Notes: generated by a model not told the origin, from the letters alone. A stretch of DNA of 64,000 nucleotides from Amycolatopsis rubida (GCF_900115345.1 NZ_FOWC01000022.1:51663-115662), one strand, 5' to 3'. Shown: positions 34,625 through 45,424, counted from the first letter of the stretch. Numbers and translations are program-made.

Positions 34625-36526
34625 TCAACGCAGGTCGAAGCGCGCGGCCGCGGGGACGTGCGCCAGGGGGCCCGCGGGGGCGGATTCCGTCCGCGGACGC
34701 GCCGGAACCGCACCGGCCAGCGGGACCTGGGCCGAGGTCTTGGCCAGGTCGATGGTCAGCTTCGGCGGATTCGCCGGCGCGGTGATGAAATTGGCGTCCG
34801 TCCCGCCGATCACCAGCGCCAGTCGGTGCCCGGCCGGGACGACGTGGTCCGTGCTCGCGAGACGGAACGTCATCGTGTACGCCTTGCCCGGCGTGAGCCG
34901 CGCTTCCCGGCTCAGCGACTGGTAGTTCGCCAGATCCGCCCAGCCGCGGCTGATGATCGTGTAGTCCACGTTCTTCGTGTCCGCGCTGGTCACCTTGTAG
35001 CAGGCGCTGTCGCCGTCAGTGCTCGAACCCCAGCACGTGCGGTCCGTGCCGGTCACGATTCCCTCGCCGGGGCCGGAGAAATTGCGGATCGTCGCCGGGC
35101 CGTAGTCCACCAGCATCGCCGACAGATGCGCGGTCGAGGTGCTCGGCGTGGCCGTCACGGTGATCGACGAGGTGCCCGAGACCTGCACCGGCGAGGTGAG
35201 CGCGGCGGTGCTGTAGAGCACACGGTTCGCCGACGTGGCCGACGGATTCGCCGCCCACTCGTTCTCCCCCGCGCTCGGGTTGTCGGTGAACGACGCGGTG
35301 CCCCGGCTGCCCGCAGTGCCGAGCGTGCCGACGCCTGCCGTACGGCCTGGCTGCGGACGCAGGATCGTGGCCTTCGTGCCCGGTGCCGGGTAGGTCGCTT
35401 CGTTCGCCCACTGGTCCGGCTGGCGCTCGACGGTCGCCTGCGGTTCCTTCTCGATGCCGTTGTCGACGCCCATCAGGTAGTGGTCGAACCACCGGTGCAG
35501 GGTGTCGACCCACTCGGTGCGGCGGTAGTCGAACGGGTCGACGTGGCCGGTCTGCGCAAGCCAGATCTTGCGCTGCACGCCCTTCGCGGCGAGCGCGTCC
35601 CACCATTGGCCGTAGTTGATCGGCATGACATTCAGATCGTTCACGCCGTGCGAGATGAACACGCTGGCGCGCACGTTCTTCGCGTTCGCCACGTAGTCGC
35701 GCTCCGCCCACAGCGGCCCGTAATCGCCGTTCCCGGTCGCGCCCTCGGCGAGTTTCCGGTTCTGCGCCGAACAATCCTGGCCGCCGTTGCGCTGCTCGAC
35801 GGTCTGCGCGAGCCCGTCCGGGTTGAAGCCGAACGAGACGCCGTCCGAGCGGTAGTAGTCGTACCAGGAGCTGATCGCGGAGATCGGCACGATGGTCTTG
35901 AGCCCCTCGACGCCGGTCGAGGCGACGCCGTTGGCGATGGTGCCGTCGTAGGACTTGCCGATCATCCCGACGCCGCCGTCGCTCCAGCCCGCCGACATCT
36001 TCGTGCCGCCGGTTTTCGCGGTATAGCCGGTCGCGCGGCCGTTCAGCCAGTCCACGACCTTCTTGGCCGACTGGACGTCCGAGTTGCCGCCGACGTCGAC
36101 GCAGCCGGTCGACCGGTTGGTGCCCGCCAGGTCCACGAGCACCGTCGCGTAGCCGCGCGGGACGAAGTAGTTGTCGTAGAACAGCGGGAAGCCGACCGGG
36201 CGGCCCTGCGCGTCGTACGTCTTGAACTGGGTTTCGTTGCCGCGCCCCACCGAGGAGTAGTACGGGCTGGCGTCCATGATCACCGGGATCTTCTTGCCCG
36301 CCTCGGCCGGTTCCTTCGGCCGCACGATGTCGGCGGCGACCCGGTCCGGCACGCCGTCCCCGTCGCCGTCCCGGCCGAGGTCGACCCACACCGTCTCGCG
36401 GATCGCCCCGGCGTAGTCGTACACCGGTTCGGTGCCGGTTCTCGCCGGGGCGGCCGTCGCGGCCGCCGGCGCCACCACTCCCGCGGCCAGCACCGCGGCG
36501 GCGCACAGCCCTGTCAGCACACGCAT
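34625..36526 (-). CDS. exported Xaa-Pro dipeptidyl-peptidase-like hydrolase (S15/CocE)
   Basis: A 633-residue secreted serine hydrolase. Residues 1-26 are a Sec signal (hydrophobic Ala/Val core, cleavage near ATA-APA). The alpha/beta hydrolase domain holds the nucleophile S192 in GKSYDG, Asp in HGVNDLNVMP and His in TGHVDP. A C-terminal jelly-roll domain (about 400-600) is typical of S15/CocE proteins. GRDGDGDGVPDR near the mature N-terminus looks like a calcium-binding loop and recurs in this family. It probably removes X-Pro dipeptides from extracellular peptides; ester substrates are possible. Reads convergently to the antiporter genes. Confidence 0.9.
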   Translation of the reverse strand: MRVLTGLCAAAVLAAGVVAPAAATAAPARTGTEPVYDYAGAIRETVWVDLGRDGDGDGVPDRVAADIVRPKEPAEAGKKIPVIMDASPYYSSVGRGNETQFKTYDAQGRPVGFPLFYDNYFVPRGYATVLVDLAGTNRSTGCVDVGGNSDVQSAKKVVDWLNGRATGYTAKTGGTKMSAGWSDGGVGMIGKSYDGTIANGVASTGVEGLKTIVPISAISSWYDYYRSDGVSFGFNPDGLAQTVEQRNGGQDCSAQNRKLAEGATGNGDYGPLWAERDYVANAKNVRASVFISHGVNDLNVMPINYGQWWDALAAKGVQRKIWLAQTGHVDPFDYRRTEWVDTLHRWFDHYLMGVDNGIEKEPQATVERQPDQWANEATYPAPGTKATILRPQPGRTAGVGTLGTAGSRGTASFTDNPSAGENEWAANPSATSANRVLYSTAALTSPVQVSGTSSITVTATPSTSTAHLSAMLVDYGPATIRNFSGPGEGIVTGTDRTCWGSSTDGDSACYKVTSADTKNVDYTIISRGWADLANYQSLSREARLTPGKAYTMTFRLASTDHVVPAGHRLALVIGGTDANFITAPANPPKLTIDLAKTSAQVPLAGAVPARPRTESAPAGPLAHVPAAARFDLR

Positions 36527-36614
36527 TCCCGTCGCCCTCCAGAGTCGTCGTCGGGTACCGACAACTCAACCCGGGCGGCGGGGTCCGGCAGCAGGGCCGA
36601 AAGTGGGGAACCGG

Positions 36615-37367
36615 TCAGAGTCCCACGGTGCGGTACAGCGTGCCGACCTCGCCGCGGTTCAGCCTGCGGATCGTGCCCTGGCGCTGATTGCCCAGCTGCA
36701 CGTCGCCGACCGCGGTGCGCACCAGCTTGCGGACCGGATGCCCGGTGGCCGCCATCAGCCTGCGCACGATGTGCTTGCGGCCCTCGTGGATCACCAGCTC
36801 GATCATGCTCCGGCCGGAATGCATGTCCTTGACCCGGAACTGGTCGACCTTCACGATCCCGTCCGGCAGCTCCCAGCCCGCGCGCAGCTCCTTGCCCAGC
36901 CCGCGCGGCACCAGGCCCTCGACTTCGGCGAAGTAGGTCTTGAGCACCCGGTACGACGGGTGCATCAGCCGGTGCCCGAGGTCGCCGTCGTTGGTCAGCA
37001 GCAGCAGGCCCTCGGTGTTCTCGTCGAGCCGCCCGACGTGCACGACGCCCGGGGTCTCCTCCCACCGGCCGCGCAGGTAGTCGCCGACGCACGGGCGGCC
37101 CCGGTCGTCCGACATCGTGGAGTGCACGCCCTTGGGCTTGTTGAACGCGAGGTACACGAGGTCGTCGCGGAGGTTGACCCGCGTGCCGTCGACGTGGATC
37201 ACCGCCTCGTCCGGGTGCACGCGGCGACCGAGTTCGGTGACGACCTCGCCGTCCACCTCGACCCGGCCGGCCGCGATCAGGTCTTCGGCCGCCCGGCGCG
37301 ACGCCACGCCCGCCTGCGACAGGACCTTCTGCAGGCGGATGCCGTCGGGGTGTTGCTCAGATGTCAT
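36615..37367 (-). CDS. rluB: 23S rRNA pseudouridine synthase, RluB type
   Basis: A 250-residue RNA-modifying enzyme. An N-terminal S4 domain (RLQKVLSQAGVASRRAAEDLI) is followed by the RsuA-type catalytic domain with its aspartate in GRLDENTEGLLLLTNDG. RluB enzymes modify a helix of 23S rRNA near the peptidyl transferase centre; the exact site here is inferred from family and position. The ATG lies within the last codons of scpB (11-bp overlap), matching the scpA-scpB-rluB order of mycobacteria. Confidence 0.93.
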   Translation of the reverse strand: MTSEQHPDGIRLQKVLSQAGVASRRAAEDLIAAGRVEVDGEVVTELGRRVHPDEAVIHVDGTRVNLRDDLVYLAFNKPKGVHSTMSDDRGRPCVGDYLRGRWEETPGVVHVGRLDENTEGLLLLTNDGDLGHRLMHPSYRVLKTYFAEVEGLVPRGLGKELRAGWELPDGIVKVDQFRVKDMHSGRSMIELVIHEGRKHIVRRLMAATGHPVRKLVRTAVGDVQLGNQRQGTIRRLNRGEVGTLYRTVGL

Positions 37368-38172
37368 CGATGGTGTCCACTTCGGGTAGCAGCGGAGCGA
37401 TCGGGGGCAGGTCGTTCAGCGACGACAGCCCCAGTCGCTCCAGGAACAGCTCGGTCGTCACGTACAGCGTGCCCGTGGTCTCCGGGTCGGTGCCCATCTC
37501 CTCGATGAGCCCCCGCGCCAGCAGGGTCCGGATCACGCCGTCCACGTTCACCCCGCGCACCGCCGCGACCCGGGCCCGGGTGACCGGCTGCCGGTACGCG
37601 ATCACGGCGAGGCTCTCCAGCGCGGCCCTGGTCAGCTTCGACCGCTGGCCGTCCAGCAGGAGCTTCTCCACGAACGGGGCGTAGGTGTCCCTAGTGTAGA
37701 ACCGCCACCCTTCGCCGACGCGCCGCAGGTCGATCCCGCTGGCCCGCTCGGCGAACTTCTGCGCCATGGTGCGCAGCGCGACGGTCACCCTGGCGACCGG
37801 CTGGTCCAGCGTTTCGGCGAGAGAATCCTCCGCGATCGGCGAATCCACGACGAGCAGCAAGGCTTCGAGGGCGGCTTCGAGCGCCTCGTCGTCCTCGACG
37901 CTGGGCAGGCCGCTGTCCACGGCGACCAGGCCTTCGTCATCGGAAGGCTCGGCGGCTTCCGGATCGGCTTCGGGGGTTCCGTCAGCTTCGGGCTCGGCTT
38001 CTGTTTCGGGCTCGGCTTCTGCTTGCGGCTCGGTTTCGGCTGGCTCCGGGGCCTCGGCTTCCGCCGCAGGAGCTGACGCGACAGGCTCCGCCTCGTTTTC
38101 CGGCTGCGGCGCGGTTTCCGGCTCAGTCTCCTCGGCCTGCTCGACCGGTGCGCCGTCGTCTTCGGTGCTCAC
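37357..38172 (-). CDS. scpB: segregation and condensation protein B
   Basis: A 271-residue SMC kleisin-complex subunit that binds ScpA in chromosome condensation. The two winged-helix domains occupy about 85-260 (ALEALLLVVDSPIAEDSLAE, then FYTRDTYAPFVEKLLL and LAVIAYRQPVTRARV). Residues 1-80 form an acidic Glu/Ala/Pro-rich tail with repeated EPE and EAE units, absent from short ScpB proteins. The GTG start overlaps the scpA stop (GTGA). Confidence 0.94.
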   Translation of the reverse strand: MSTEDDGAPVEQAEETEPETAPQPENEAEPVASAPAAEAEAPEPAETEPQAEAEPETEAEPEADGTPEADPEAAEPSDDEGLVAVDSGLPSVEDDEALEAALEALLLVVDSPIAEDSLAETLDQPVARVTVALRTMAQKFAERASGIDLRRVGEGWRFYTRDTYAPFVEKLLLDGQRSKLTRAALESLAVIAYRQPVTRARVAAVRGVNVDGVIRTLLARGLIEEMGTDPETTGTLYVTTELFLERLGLSSLNDLPPIAPLLPEVDTIDDI

Positions 38173-39155
38173 CCGTATTCCTCCTCCTCGGCCGCCGCGC
38201 GGTCGTGCTCGGCGGCGGCGGACGCCTCGGCCACGCTGCCGCCGGTCCAGCGGACGTGCAGTTCCGCCAGTGCCTCCAGCTGGTCGAACTGCACCGACGA
38301 TTCGCGGTACAGCTCCAGCAGCGCCAGGAACCGGGCCACGACCTCCACCGTGTGCTCGCAGTCCGAGGTCAGTTCCTTGAACGTCGCCTGCCCGGCCTCG
38401 GCGAGCTTCAGCCGCAGCAGCGCGGCGTGCTCGCGCACGGACACGCGGCCCATGTGGATGTGCGCGATCGACACCTGCGGCGGCGGTTTCGGCCGGAACA
38501 CCGCGACCGCGATCTCCGCGAACCGTTCCGGCGTGACGCCCAGCATCACCTCCGGCAGCAGCCCGAGATACCGCTCCTCCAGCGCCACCGACCGCGGGTA
38601 CCGCCGCAGCGCGCCTTCCTCCAGCTCGCCGAACAGCGCGGCCACCTGCTTGTACGCGCGGTACTGCAGCATCCGCGCGAACAGCACGTCGCGGGCTTCC
38701 AGCAACGCGAGGTCGTCCTCGTTCTCGACCTCGGCCGCGGGCAGCAGCCGGGCGGCCTTGAGGTCGAGCAGGGTCGCGGCGATCACCAGGAACTCGGTGG
38801 TCTCGTCGAGGTTCCAGTCCGGGCCGAGCGCGCGGGTGTAGGCGATGAAGTCGTCGGTGACCGTGTGCAGGGCGACCTCGGTGACGTCCAGCTGGTGCTG
38901 CGAGATCAGCTGCAGCAGCAGGTCGAACGGGCCCTCGAAGTTCTGCAGCCGCACCTTGAACTTCGAGGAGCCCTCGTCGGCGGCGTATCCCTCGGGGATG
39001 GTGCCGCCGTGCACCGTCTCGTGCTCGGCCGGAGCGTCGCCGGGAGTCTCCGGGACGTCCGCGGCCGCGGCACCGTCGGTGTTCTCAGCGCTAGCAGTGT
39101 TCTCCGAGACTGCCGCTTCCGGCTCCGGCAGCTCGGCCGATGCCGGTTCGTCCAT
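38169..39155 (-). CDS. scpA: segregation and condensation protein A
   Basis: A 328-residue kleisin of the SMC-ScpAB complex. A disordered N-terminus (about 1-65, acidic/Ala-rich) precedes FKVRLQNFEGPFDLLLQLI, the characteristic ScpA start. DLKAARLLP and the C-terminal winged helix (TFKELTSDCEHTVEVVARFLALLEL) that contacts the SMC head are present. The ATG overlaps the stop of the small RHH gene by one base. The genes parA, RHH, scpA and scpB are all coupled by 1-4 bp overlaps. Confidence 0.95.
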   Translation of the reverse strand: MDEPASAELPEPEAAVSENTASAENTDGAAAADVPETPGDAPAEHETVHGGTIPEGYAADEGSSKFKVRLQNFEGPFDLLLQLISQHQLDVTEVALHTVTDDFIAYTRALGPDWNLDETTEFLVIAATLLDLKAARLLPAAEVENEDDLALLEARDVLFARMLQYRAYKQVAALFGELEEGALRRYPRSVALEERYLGLLPEVMLGVTPERFAEIAVAVFRPKPPPQVSIAHIHMGRVSVREHAALLRLKLAEAGQATFKELTSDCEHTVEVVARFLALLELYRESSVQFDQLEALAELHVRWTGGSVAEASAAAEHDRAAAEEEEYG

Positions 39156-39568
39156 CAGCCCTCGGTTCCGCCGTCCTCGCTGTTCGCCCGCAATCGCTGC
39201 ACCAGCACGGAGTCCTCGCCGCGCTGGTCGAAGTCGGCGAGCAGCACGGCGACCGCCTCGCGGACCAGCCTGCCGCGGTCGACCACCAGGTCGTGCTTGG
39301 CGCGCAGGTTCAGCCGGGCCTGCTCCATCGCGAGCAGTTCCTCGCCGGAGACGTACACGGTGATCTTCGCGTCGTGTTTGGTGCGCCCGGACCCGCTGCG
39401 CGCCGCGTTGCGGGACAGCTGGTCGGCCTCGGCGGGCGCGCTCGGCTTGCGCGGAGCCACCGGTTCCGCGGGAGCGGGCACGGCGGGTCGTTCGAGCGCG
39501 GGGGCGGCCGGACTGGAGGTGAGGCGGAAAAGCTCCGACGCTCCGGGCAGGGAAGCGCGCCTGCTCAC
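39155..39568 (-). CDS. small ribbon-helix-helix-like protein between parA and scpA
   Basis: A 137-residue protein. Residues 1-65 are a Pro/Ala-rich disordered segment. Residues about 68-115 (KITVYVSGEELLAMEQAR, VVDRGRLVREAVAVLLADF) look like a ribbon-helix-helix domain: a short strand followed by two helices. RHH proteins often act as ParB-like or CopG-like DNA-binding partners of ParA ATPases. The GTG start overlaps the parA stop (GTGA) and its own stop overlaps scpA, so it is fixed in the segregation operon. Function is not established. Confidence 0.8.
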   Translation of the reverse strand: MSRRASLPGASELFRLTSSPAAPALERPAVPAPAEPVAPRKPSAPAEADQLSRNAARSGSGRTKHDAKITVYVSGEELLAMEQARLNLRAKHDLVVDRGRLVREAVAVLLADFDQRGEDSVLVQRLRANSEDGGTEG

Positions 39569-40605
39569 CGCGCGATCACCTCACGGGCCAGCGCGCGGTA
39601 AGCCGCGGCGCCGGCGGACTTGGGGGCCCAGGTCGTGATGGGCTCGCCCGCGACCGTCGTCTCGGGGAACCGCACGGTGCGGTTGATCACCGTGTCGAAC
39701 ACGGTGTCGCCGAATGCCTCGACCACGCGAGCCATGACCTCCTTCGAGTGCAGGGTTCTCGGGTCGTACATCGTGGCGAGAATCCCCGTGATGTCCAGTT
39801 TGGGGTTGAGGCGTTCCTGCACCTTCTCGATCGTGTCGATCAGGAGCGCGACGCCTCGCAGACTGAAGAACTCGCACTCCAGGGGGATGATCACACCGTC
39901 CGCGGCGGTCAATGCGTTCACCGTCAACAGGCCGAGCGAGGGCTGGCAGTCGACAAGAACATAGTCGTAGTCGTTCAGCACCGGACGAAGGACCCGTAAC
40001 AACGTGTGCTCGCGCCCTACCTCCGCGACGAGCTGGACCTCCGCCGCGGACAGGTCGATGTTGCTCGGCAGCAGGTCAACGCCGTCGACGCGGGTTTTGC
40101 GGAGCACGTCCTCGATCTGCACCGAGCGCTCCATGATGACGTTGTAGACCGTCTGGTCCAGTTCGTGCGGCTGGATGCCGAGCCCGACCGACAGCGCGCC
40201 CTGCGGGTCGAAGTCGACCAGCAGCACCCGGCGGCCGCATTCGGCGAGCGCGGCGCCGAGGTTGATCGTGGACGTGGTCTTGCCGACCCCGCCCTTCTGG
40301 TTGCACATGGCGAGCACCTTCGCCGGGCCGTGCCGCTCCAGCGGCGGCGGCTCGGGGATCTCGCGCAGCGGGCGCCCGGTCGGCCCGATCCCGCTCTCCG
40401 CGCGCTCCTTCGCCCGCATCCGGGCGCGTTCGGCGCGGGTCAGCGGCCGTTCCGGCTCGTCGCCCTCGTGGTACGCCGGCGTGGCGATCCGCGCGTGCTC
40501 CAGGTTCGCCGCGGCCGAACCGGAGGACCCGGCGGACCCGGACAGCCCGGCTGGCCCGGCGGACGCTGCCGGGTCCTCCGGCTGGTTCGGGGTCGGTGTC
40601 GACAT
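39565..40605 (-). CDS. ParA-family chromosome-partitioning-like ATPase
   Basis: A 346-residue P-loop ATPase. The deviant Walker A motif is KGGVGKTT at about 104, followed by LLVDFDPQGALS and VLVDCQPSLGLLT. Residues 1-90 are disordered with a basic stretch (RAERARMRAKERAES). It is an orphan ParA, not paired with ParB, and heads the scpAB operon as in mycobacteria, which suggests a link to SMC loading or positioning; that is inference. The ATG follows AAGGAG and a promoter-like sequence lies about 40 bp upstream. Confidence 0.92.
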   Translation of the reverse strand: MSTPTPNQPEDPAASAGPAGLSGSAGSSGSAAANLEHARIATPAYHEGDEPERPLTRAERARMRAKERAESGIGPTGRPLREIPEPPPLERHGPAKVLAMCNQKGGVGKTTSTINLGAALAECGRRVLLVDFDPQGALSVGLGIQPHELDQTVYNVIMERSVQIEDVLRKTRVDGVDLLPSNIDLSAAEVQLVAEVGREHTLLRVLRPVLNDYDYVLVDCQPSLGLLTVNALTAADGVIIPLECEFFSLRGVALLIDTIEKVQERLNPKLDITGILATMYDPRTLHSKEVMARVVEAFGDTVFDTVINRTVRFPETTVAGEPITTWAPKSAGAAAYRALAREVIAR

Positions 40606-40641
40606 GGCGCGAAAGCTCCTTGTTCGGCGGGGTCTCCGGGG

Positions 40642-40671
40642 AGCCTATGCGGATTTCCGGAGCACCGGCAA
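40642..40671 (-). promoter_or_regulatory. putative SigA-type promoter of parA-scpAB
   Basis: On the minus strand TTGCCG (40671-40666) and TAGGCT (40647-40642) lie 18 bp apart, 36 bp upstream of the parA start. Both resemble vegetative -35 and -10 elements. The position fits a single promoter for the whole segregation operon. Confidence 0.45.
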
Positions 40672-40737
40672 AGCGCCGCGCCGGGCCGCACGGGCCGAGT
40701 CACCGCAGCGTGGGAAGGCTCTAGGGCGGTCGAGCGT

Positions 40738-41670
40738 TCAGCCGAGCGCGCGCGGATGCGCGGTGGCGTAGACCTCTCGCAGCGTCGTGACCGTGACGAG
40801 CGTGTACACCTGGGTCGTGGTCACCGAGGCGTGGCCGAGCAGTTCCTGCACCACGCGGACGTCCGCGCCGCCCTCCAGCAGGTGGGTCGCGAACGAGTGG
40901 CGCAGGGTGTGCGGCGACACCGCGGCGGTGATCCCGGCTCGCTCGGCGGTGTCCTTGAGCACCTGCCACGCGCTCTGCCGGGAGAGCCGGCTGCCGCGGG
41001 CGTTGAGGAAGATCGCCGAGGCGCCCCGGCCGTTCGCGGCGAGCGCGGGGCGGGCCCGGACCAGGTACGCGTCGAGTGCTTCCAGCGCGGGACGGCCGAT
41101 CGGCACCAGCCGCTGCTTGCCGCCCTTGCCGTCGAGCAGGACGGTGCGCTCGGTGTCGTCCACATCGTCCACATCGAGCCCGACGGCCTCGGAAATCCGG
41201 GCTCCGGTCGAATAGAGCAGTTCCAGCAGCGCACGGTCGCGCAGGGCGCGTTCGCCGTCCGGCGGCGGAGTGTCGAGCAGCTTGAGGACGTCCCCGACCG
41301 GCAACGCCTTGGGCAGCCGCTTCGCCGCGGCGGGCGGGCGGACGTCGCGGGCCGGGTCGTGTTCGGTGAGCCCGTCCGCGTGCGCGAACTTGTGCAGCCC
41401 GCGCACCGCGACCAGCGCCCGCGCGGCCGACGACGCTGCCAGCGGCTGGTGTTCTTCGTCGCCCTCGCGCAGCGCGGCTCCGAACGACGTGACGTGCGCG
41501 GGCGTGACCTCGGTCAGCCGCACGATCCCCGCCGCTTCCAGATGGGCGGCGTAGCGGCGGAGGTCGCGCGAGTAGCTGTCGAGGGTGTTGCGGGCAGTGC
41601 CGCGTTCGACGACGAGGTGGTCGAGGTACGTGGCGATCGCGCCCCGCACCTCGACCCTCGCGTCATTCAC
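40738..41670 (-). CDS. xerD: tyrosine recombinase XerD
   Basis: A 310-residue site-specific recombinase that resolves chromosome dimers at dif. The N-terminal SAM-like domain spans about 8-105. The catalytic domain holds the expected set: Arg in TGARISEA, Lys in DGKGGKQRLVP, HTLRHSFATHLL, LGHASVTTTQ and the nucleophile Tyr in QVYT. The length is normal for XerD, and it sits in the housekeeping block beside the NUDIX gene, so it is not a phage integrase. The GTG start has TAGAGT six bases upstream, which suggests a leaderless mRNA. Confidence 0.95.
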   Translation of the reverse strand: MNDARVEVRGAIATYLDHLVVERGTARNTLDSYSRDLRRYAAHLEAAGIVRLTEVTPAHVTSFGAALREGDEEHQPLAASSAARALVAVRGLHKFAHADGLTEHDPARDVRPPAAAKRLPKALPVGDVLKLLDTPPPDGERALRDRALLELLYSTGARISEAVGLDVDDVDDTERTVLLDGKGGKQRLVPIGRPALEALDAYLVRARPALAANGRGASAIFLNARGSRLSRQSAWQVLKDTAERAGITAAVSPHTLRHSFATHLLEGGADVRVVQELLGHASVTTTQVYTLVTVTTLREVYATAHPRALG

Positions 41671-41676
41671 GCCGCC

Positions 41677-41682
41677 ACTCTA
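41677..41682 (-). promoter_or_regulatory. -10 hexamer of a probable leaderless xerD transcript
   Basis: TAGAGT on the minus strand ends six bases before the xerD GTG. With TANNNT at this distance, transcription would begin at or next to the start codon, and no ribosome site is present. Confidence 0.45.
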
Positions 41683-41710
41683 GGACGGCGCACCGGCAGA
41701 ATCCGGAAAT

Positions 41711-42339
41711 TCAGCCCTCGGCCAGTCGGCGAGCGAACCGCGAAGGCCGGTCCCGCCACGGCGCGTCGGCCGGGCGCGTCGCCGCCGCGCCGGTCAGCAC
41801 CGCGTGCGCCGAGAGCACTCCCGACACGGTCGCCCCGTTGACCAGCTCGCCGGAAAGGGCCATCCGGACCGCCTCGGCGAGCGGGAACTTCCGCACCACC
41901 AGGTCGGCCTCCTCCTCGCCGAGCACCTCGCGGTCCACTTCGGACAGATCGCGCGCGAGGAAGACCCGCACCACCTCGTCGGTGAACCCGGGCGAGGCCG
42001 CGACGTCGACCAGGGTTTCCCAGCGGGCCGCGGCCAGCCCGGATTCCTCGGCCAGCTCGCGCTTCGCCGCCTCGACCGGCTCCTCCCCCGGGTGGTCGAT
42101 CAGCCCGGCGGGCAGCTCCCACAGCCTGCGCCCGAGCGGATGCCGGTACTGGTGCACGAGGGTGACGTTGTCCTCGCTGTCCAGCGCCGCGATCACCACC
42201 GCGCCGAGATGTTCGACCACCTCGCGTTGGGCGGTTTTCCCGCCGGGCATCACGACGTCGTCGACCCGGAGGCCGACGACGCGTCCCACGTGGACGACCG
42301 TGCTGCCGGCGACGGAGAACTCGTGCGTGCCGGGCGCGC

Positions 42340-42343
<4 letters not shown>
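41711..42343 (-). CDS. NUDIX hydrolase, ADP-ribose pyrophosphatase type
   Basis: A 210-residue Mg2+-dependent hydrolase cleaving ADP-ribose to AMP and ribose 5-phosphate. The Nudix box spans GLIDHPGEEPVEAAKREL plus AEESGL at about 82-105, with the ADPRase-specific Pro (ASPGFTDE) about 15 residues later. The N-terminal beta-strands that form the dimer interface are present. The GTG start overlaps the pyrG stop (GTGA), so expression is tied to CTP synthase. The same pair occurs in mycobacteria. Confidence 0.92.
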
Positions 42344-44040
<1,697 letters not shown>

Positions 44041-44048
44041 GGGCCGCC

Positions 44049-44054
44049 AGCATA
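44049..44054 (-). promoter_or_regulatory. -10 hexamer of a probable leaderless pyrG transcript
   Basis: TATGCT on the minus strand ends eight bases before the pyrG GTG. Its match to TATAAT-like elements and the lack of a Shine-Dalgarno sequence support a leaderless start. Confidence 0.5.
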
Positions 44055-44124
44055 TCCCACTCCCGGCAGATCGCTCGCCGACGCCTCTTCCCGGCGCGGC
44101 GGAATCGGTTCACCCGCCCCGCGC

Positions 44125-44130
44125 TAGGCT
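44125..44130 (+). promoter_or_regulatory. -10 hexamer of a probable leaderless aroA transcript
   Basis: TAGGCT ends seven bases before the aroA GTG. There is no ribosome site. With the pyrG element on the other strand it defines a compact divergent promoter region of under 100 bp. Confidence 0.5.
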
Positions 44131-44137
44131 GCGCGGC

Positions 44138-45424
44138 GTGCCGAACATCCGCGATGACCACTGGACCGCCCCGGCCGCGGGCGCCTCGCTGGACGCCGCG
44201 GTGCGCGTCCCCGGATCGAAGTCGATCACCAACCGGGCCTACGTGCTCGCCGCGCTCGCGGGCGCCCCCACGCGGGTGCGCCATCCGCTCGATTCGCGCG
44301 ACACCCGGCTGATGCTGGCCGCGCTCGCCTCGCTGGGCGCGCTTTCGGAAGAGACCATCGACGGCTTCCTCGTCCACCCGCTCGGCACCATCAGCGGGCG
44401 CGGCGACGAAACGGCCGTCACCCTCGGCAACGCCGGAACTGTCGCCCGTTTCACGCCCGCGCTCGCCACGCTCGGCGACGCGTCGGTGCGGTTCGACGGC
44501 GACGAGGCGATCCGCCGCCGCCCGATCGACCCGCTGCTGGCCGCGCTGCGCAAGCTCGGCGCGCGGATCGACGACGGCGGGCGCGGTGCGCCGCCGTTCA
44601 CCGTGCACGGCACCGGCGGGTTGCGCGGCGGCCGGGTGGATCTCGATTCGTCGGCCTCCAGCCAGTTCCTGTCCGCGCTGCTGCTCGCCGGTCCGGCGTT
44701 CGAGCAGGGCGTCACGGTGCGGCTGGTCGGCGGTGCCCCGCCGAGCGAACCGCACATCGCCATGACGCTGGACATGCTGCGCCGGTTCGGGGCCGCTGTG
44801 GACCGTTCCGGCACGGAATTCCGTGTGGAGCCGGCGAAACTGTCGTGCCCGGAGTACGTCGTGGAGCCGGACCTGTCCACCGCGGCCCCGTTCGTGGCCG
44901 CCGCGGTCGTCGGCGGCGGGACGGTCCGGGTGCACGGCTGGCCGAAGCAGACCACCCAGCCGGGCGACTGGCTGCGCGGCCTGGTGGCCGAACTGGGCGC
45001 GAAGGCGACGCTGGACGACGACGGCCTGGTCGTCACCGGCGGCGGCGCGTTCCCCGGCATCGACCTCGATCTGCACGAGGTCGGCGAACTGACCCCGGTC
45101 GTCGCGGCGATGCTGTGCTTCGCCGAGAGCCCGTCGAGCATCACCGGCGTCGCGCACCTGCGCGGCCACGAGACCGACCGGCTCACCGCGCTGGCGACCG
45201 AGCTGTCCGGTCTGGGCGCGGGCGTCACCGAACTTGAAGACGGCCTGGAAATCACTCCGGCCCCGATGCACGGCGGCGTTTTCCGCACTTACGAGGACCA
45301 CCGGCTGGTGATGGCCGCGGCGGTACTGGGCCTGCGCGTGCCCGGTGTGCTGGTCGAGAACCCGGAGACGGTCGGCAAGACGTTCCCGAAGTTCGTCGAG
45401 ACGTGGAGCGACGCCGTCAGCTGA
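44138..45424 (+). CDS. aroA: 3-phosphoshikimate 1-carboxyvinyltransferase (EPSP synthase)
   Basis: A 428-residue enzyme of the shikimate pathway joining phosphoenolpyruvate to shikimate 3-phosphate. Conserved motifs are PGSKSITNRAYVLAALA near 25 (PEP/S3P site), LGNAGTVARF near 95, RRRPIDPLLAALR, SSASSQFLSALLL and GHETDRLTA. The Gly-Asn-Ala-Gly-Thr loop is the glyphosate-relevant loop and looks class I-like. The start is GTG, probably leaderless. The last codons overlap the convergent hydrolase gene by 8 bp. Confidence 0.96.
   Translation: MPNIRDDHWTAPAAGASLDAAVRVPGSKSITNRAYVLAALAGAPTRVRHPLDSRDTRLMLAALASLGALSEETIDGFLVHPLGTISGRGDETAVTLGNAGTVARFTPALATLGDASVRFDGDEAIRRRPIDPLLAALRKLGARIDDGGRGAPPFTVHGTGGLRGGRVDLDSSASSQFLSALLLAGPAFEQGVTVRLVGGAPPSEPHIAMTLDMLRRFGAAVDRSGTEFRVEPAKLSCPEYVVEPDLSTAAPFVAAAVVGGGTVRVHGWPKQTTQPGDWLRGLVAELGAKATLDDDGLVVTGGGAFPGIDLDLHEVGELTPVVAAMLCFAESPSSITGVAHLRGHETDRLTALATELSGLGAGVTELEDGLEITPAPMHGGVFRTYEDHRLVMAAAVLGLRVPGVLVENPETVGKTFPKFVETWSDAVS

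Noticed and set aside
40738..41670. Phage or island integrase
   Set aside because: Length, motifs and position between housekeeping genes fit XerD. No attachment repeats or phage genes are seen.
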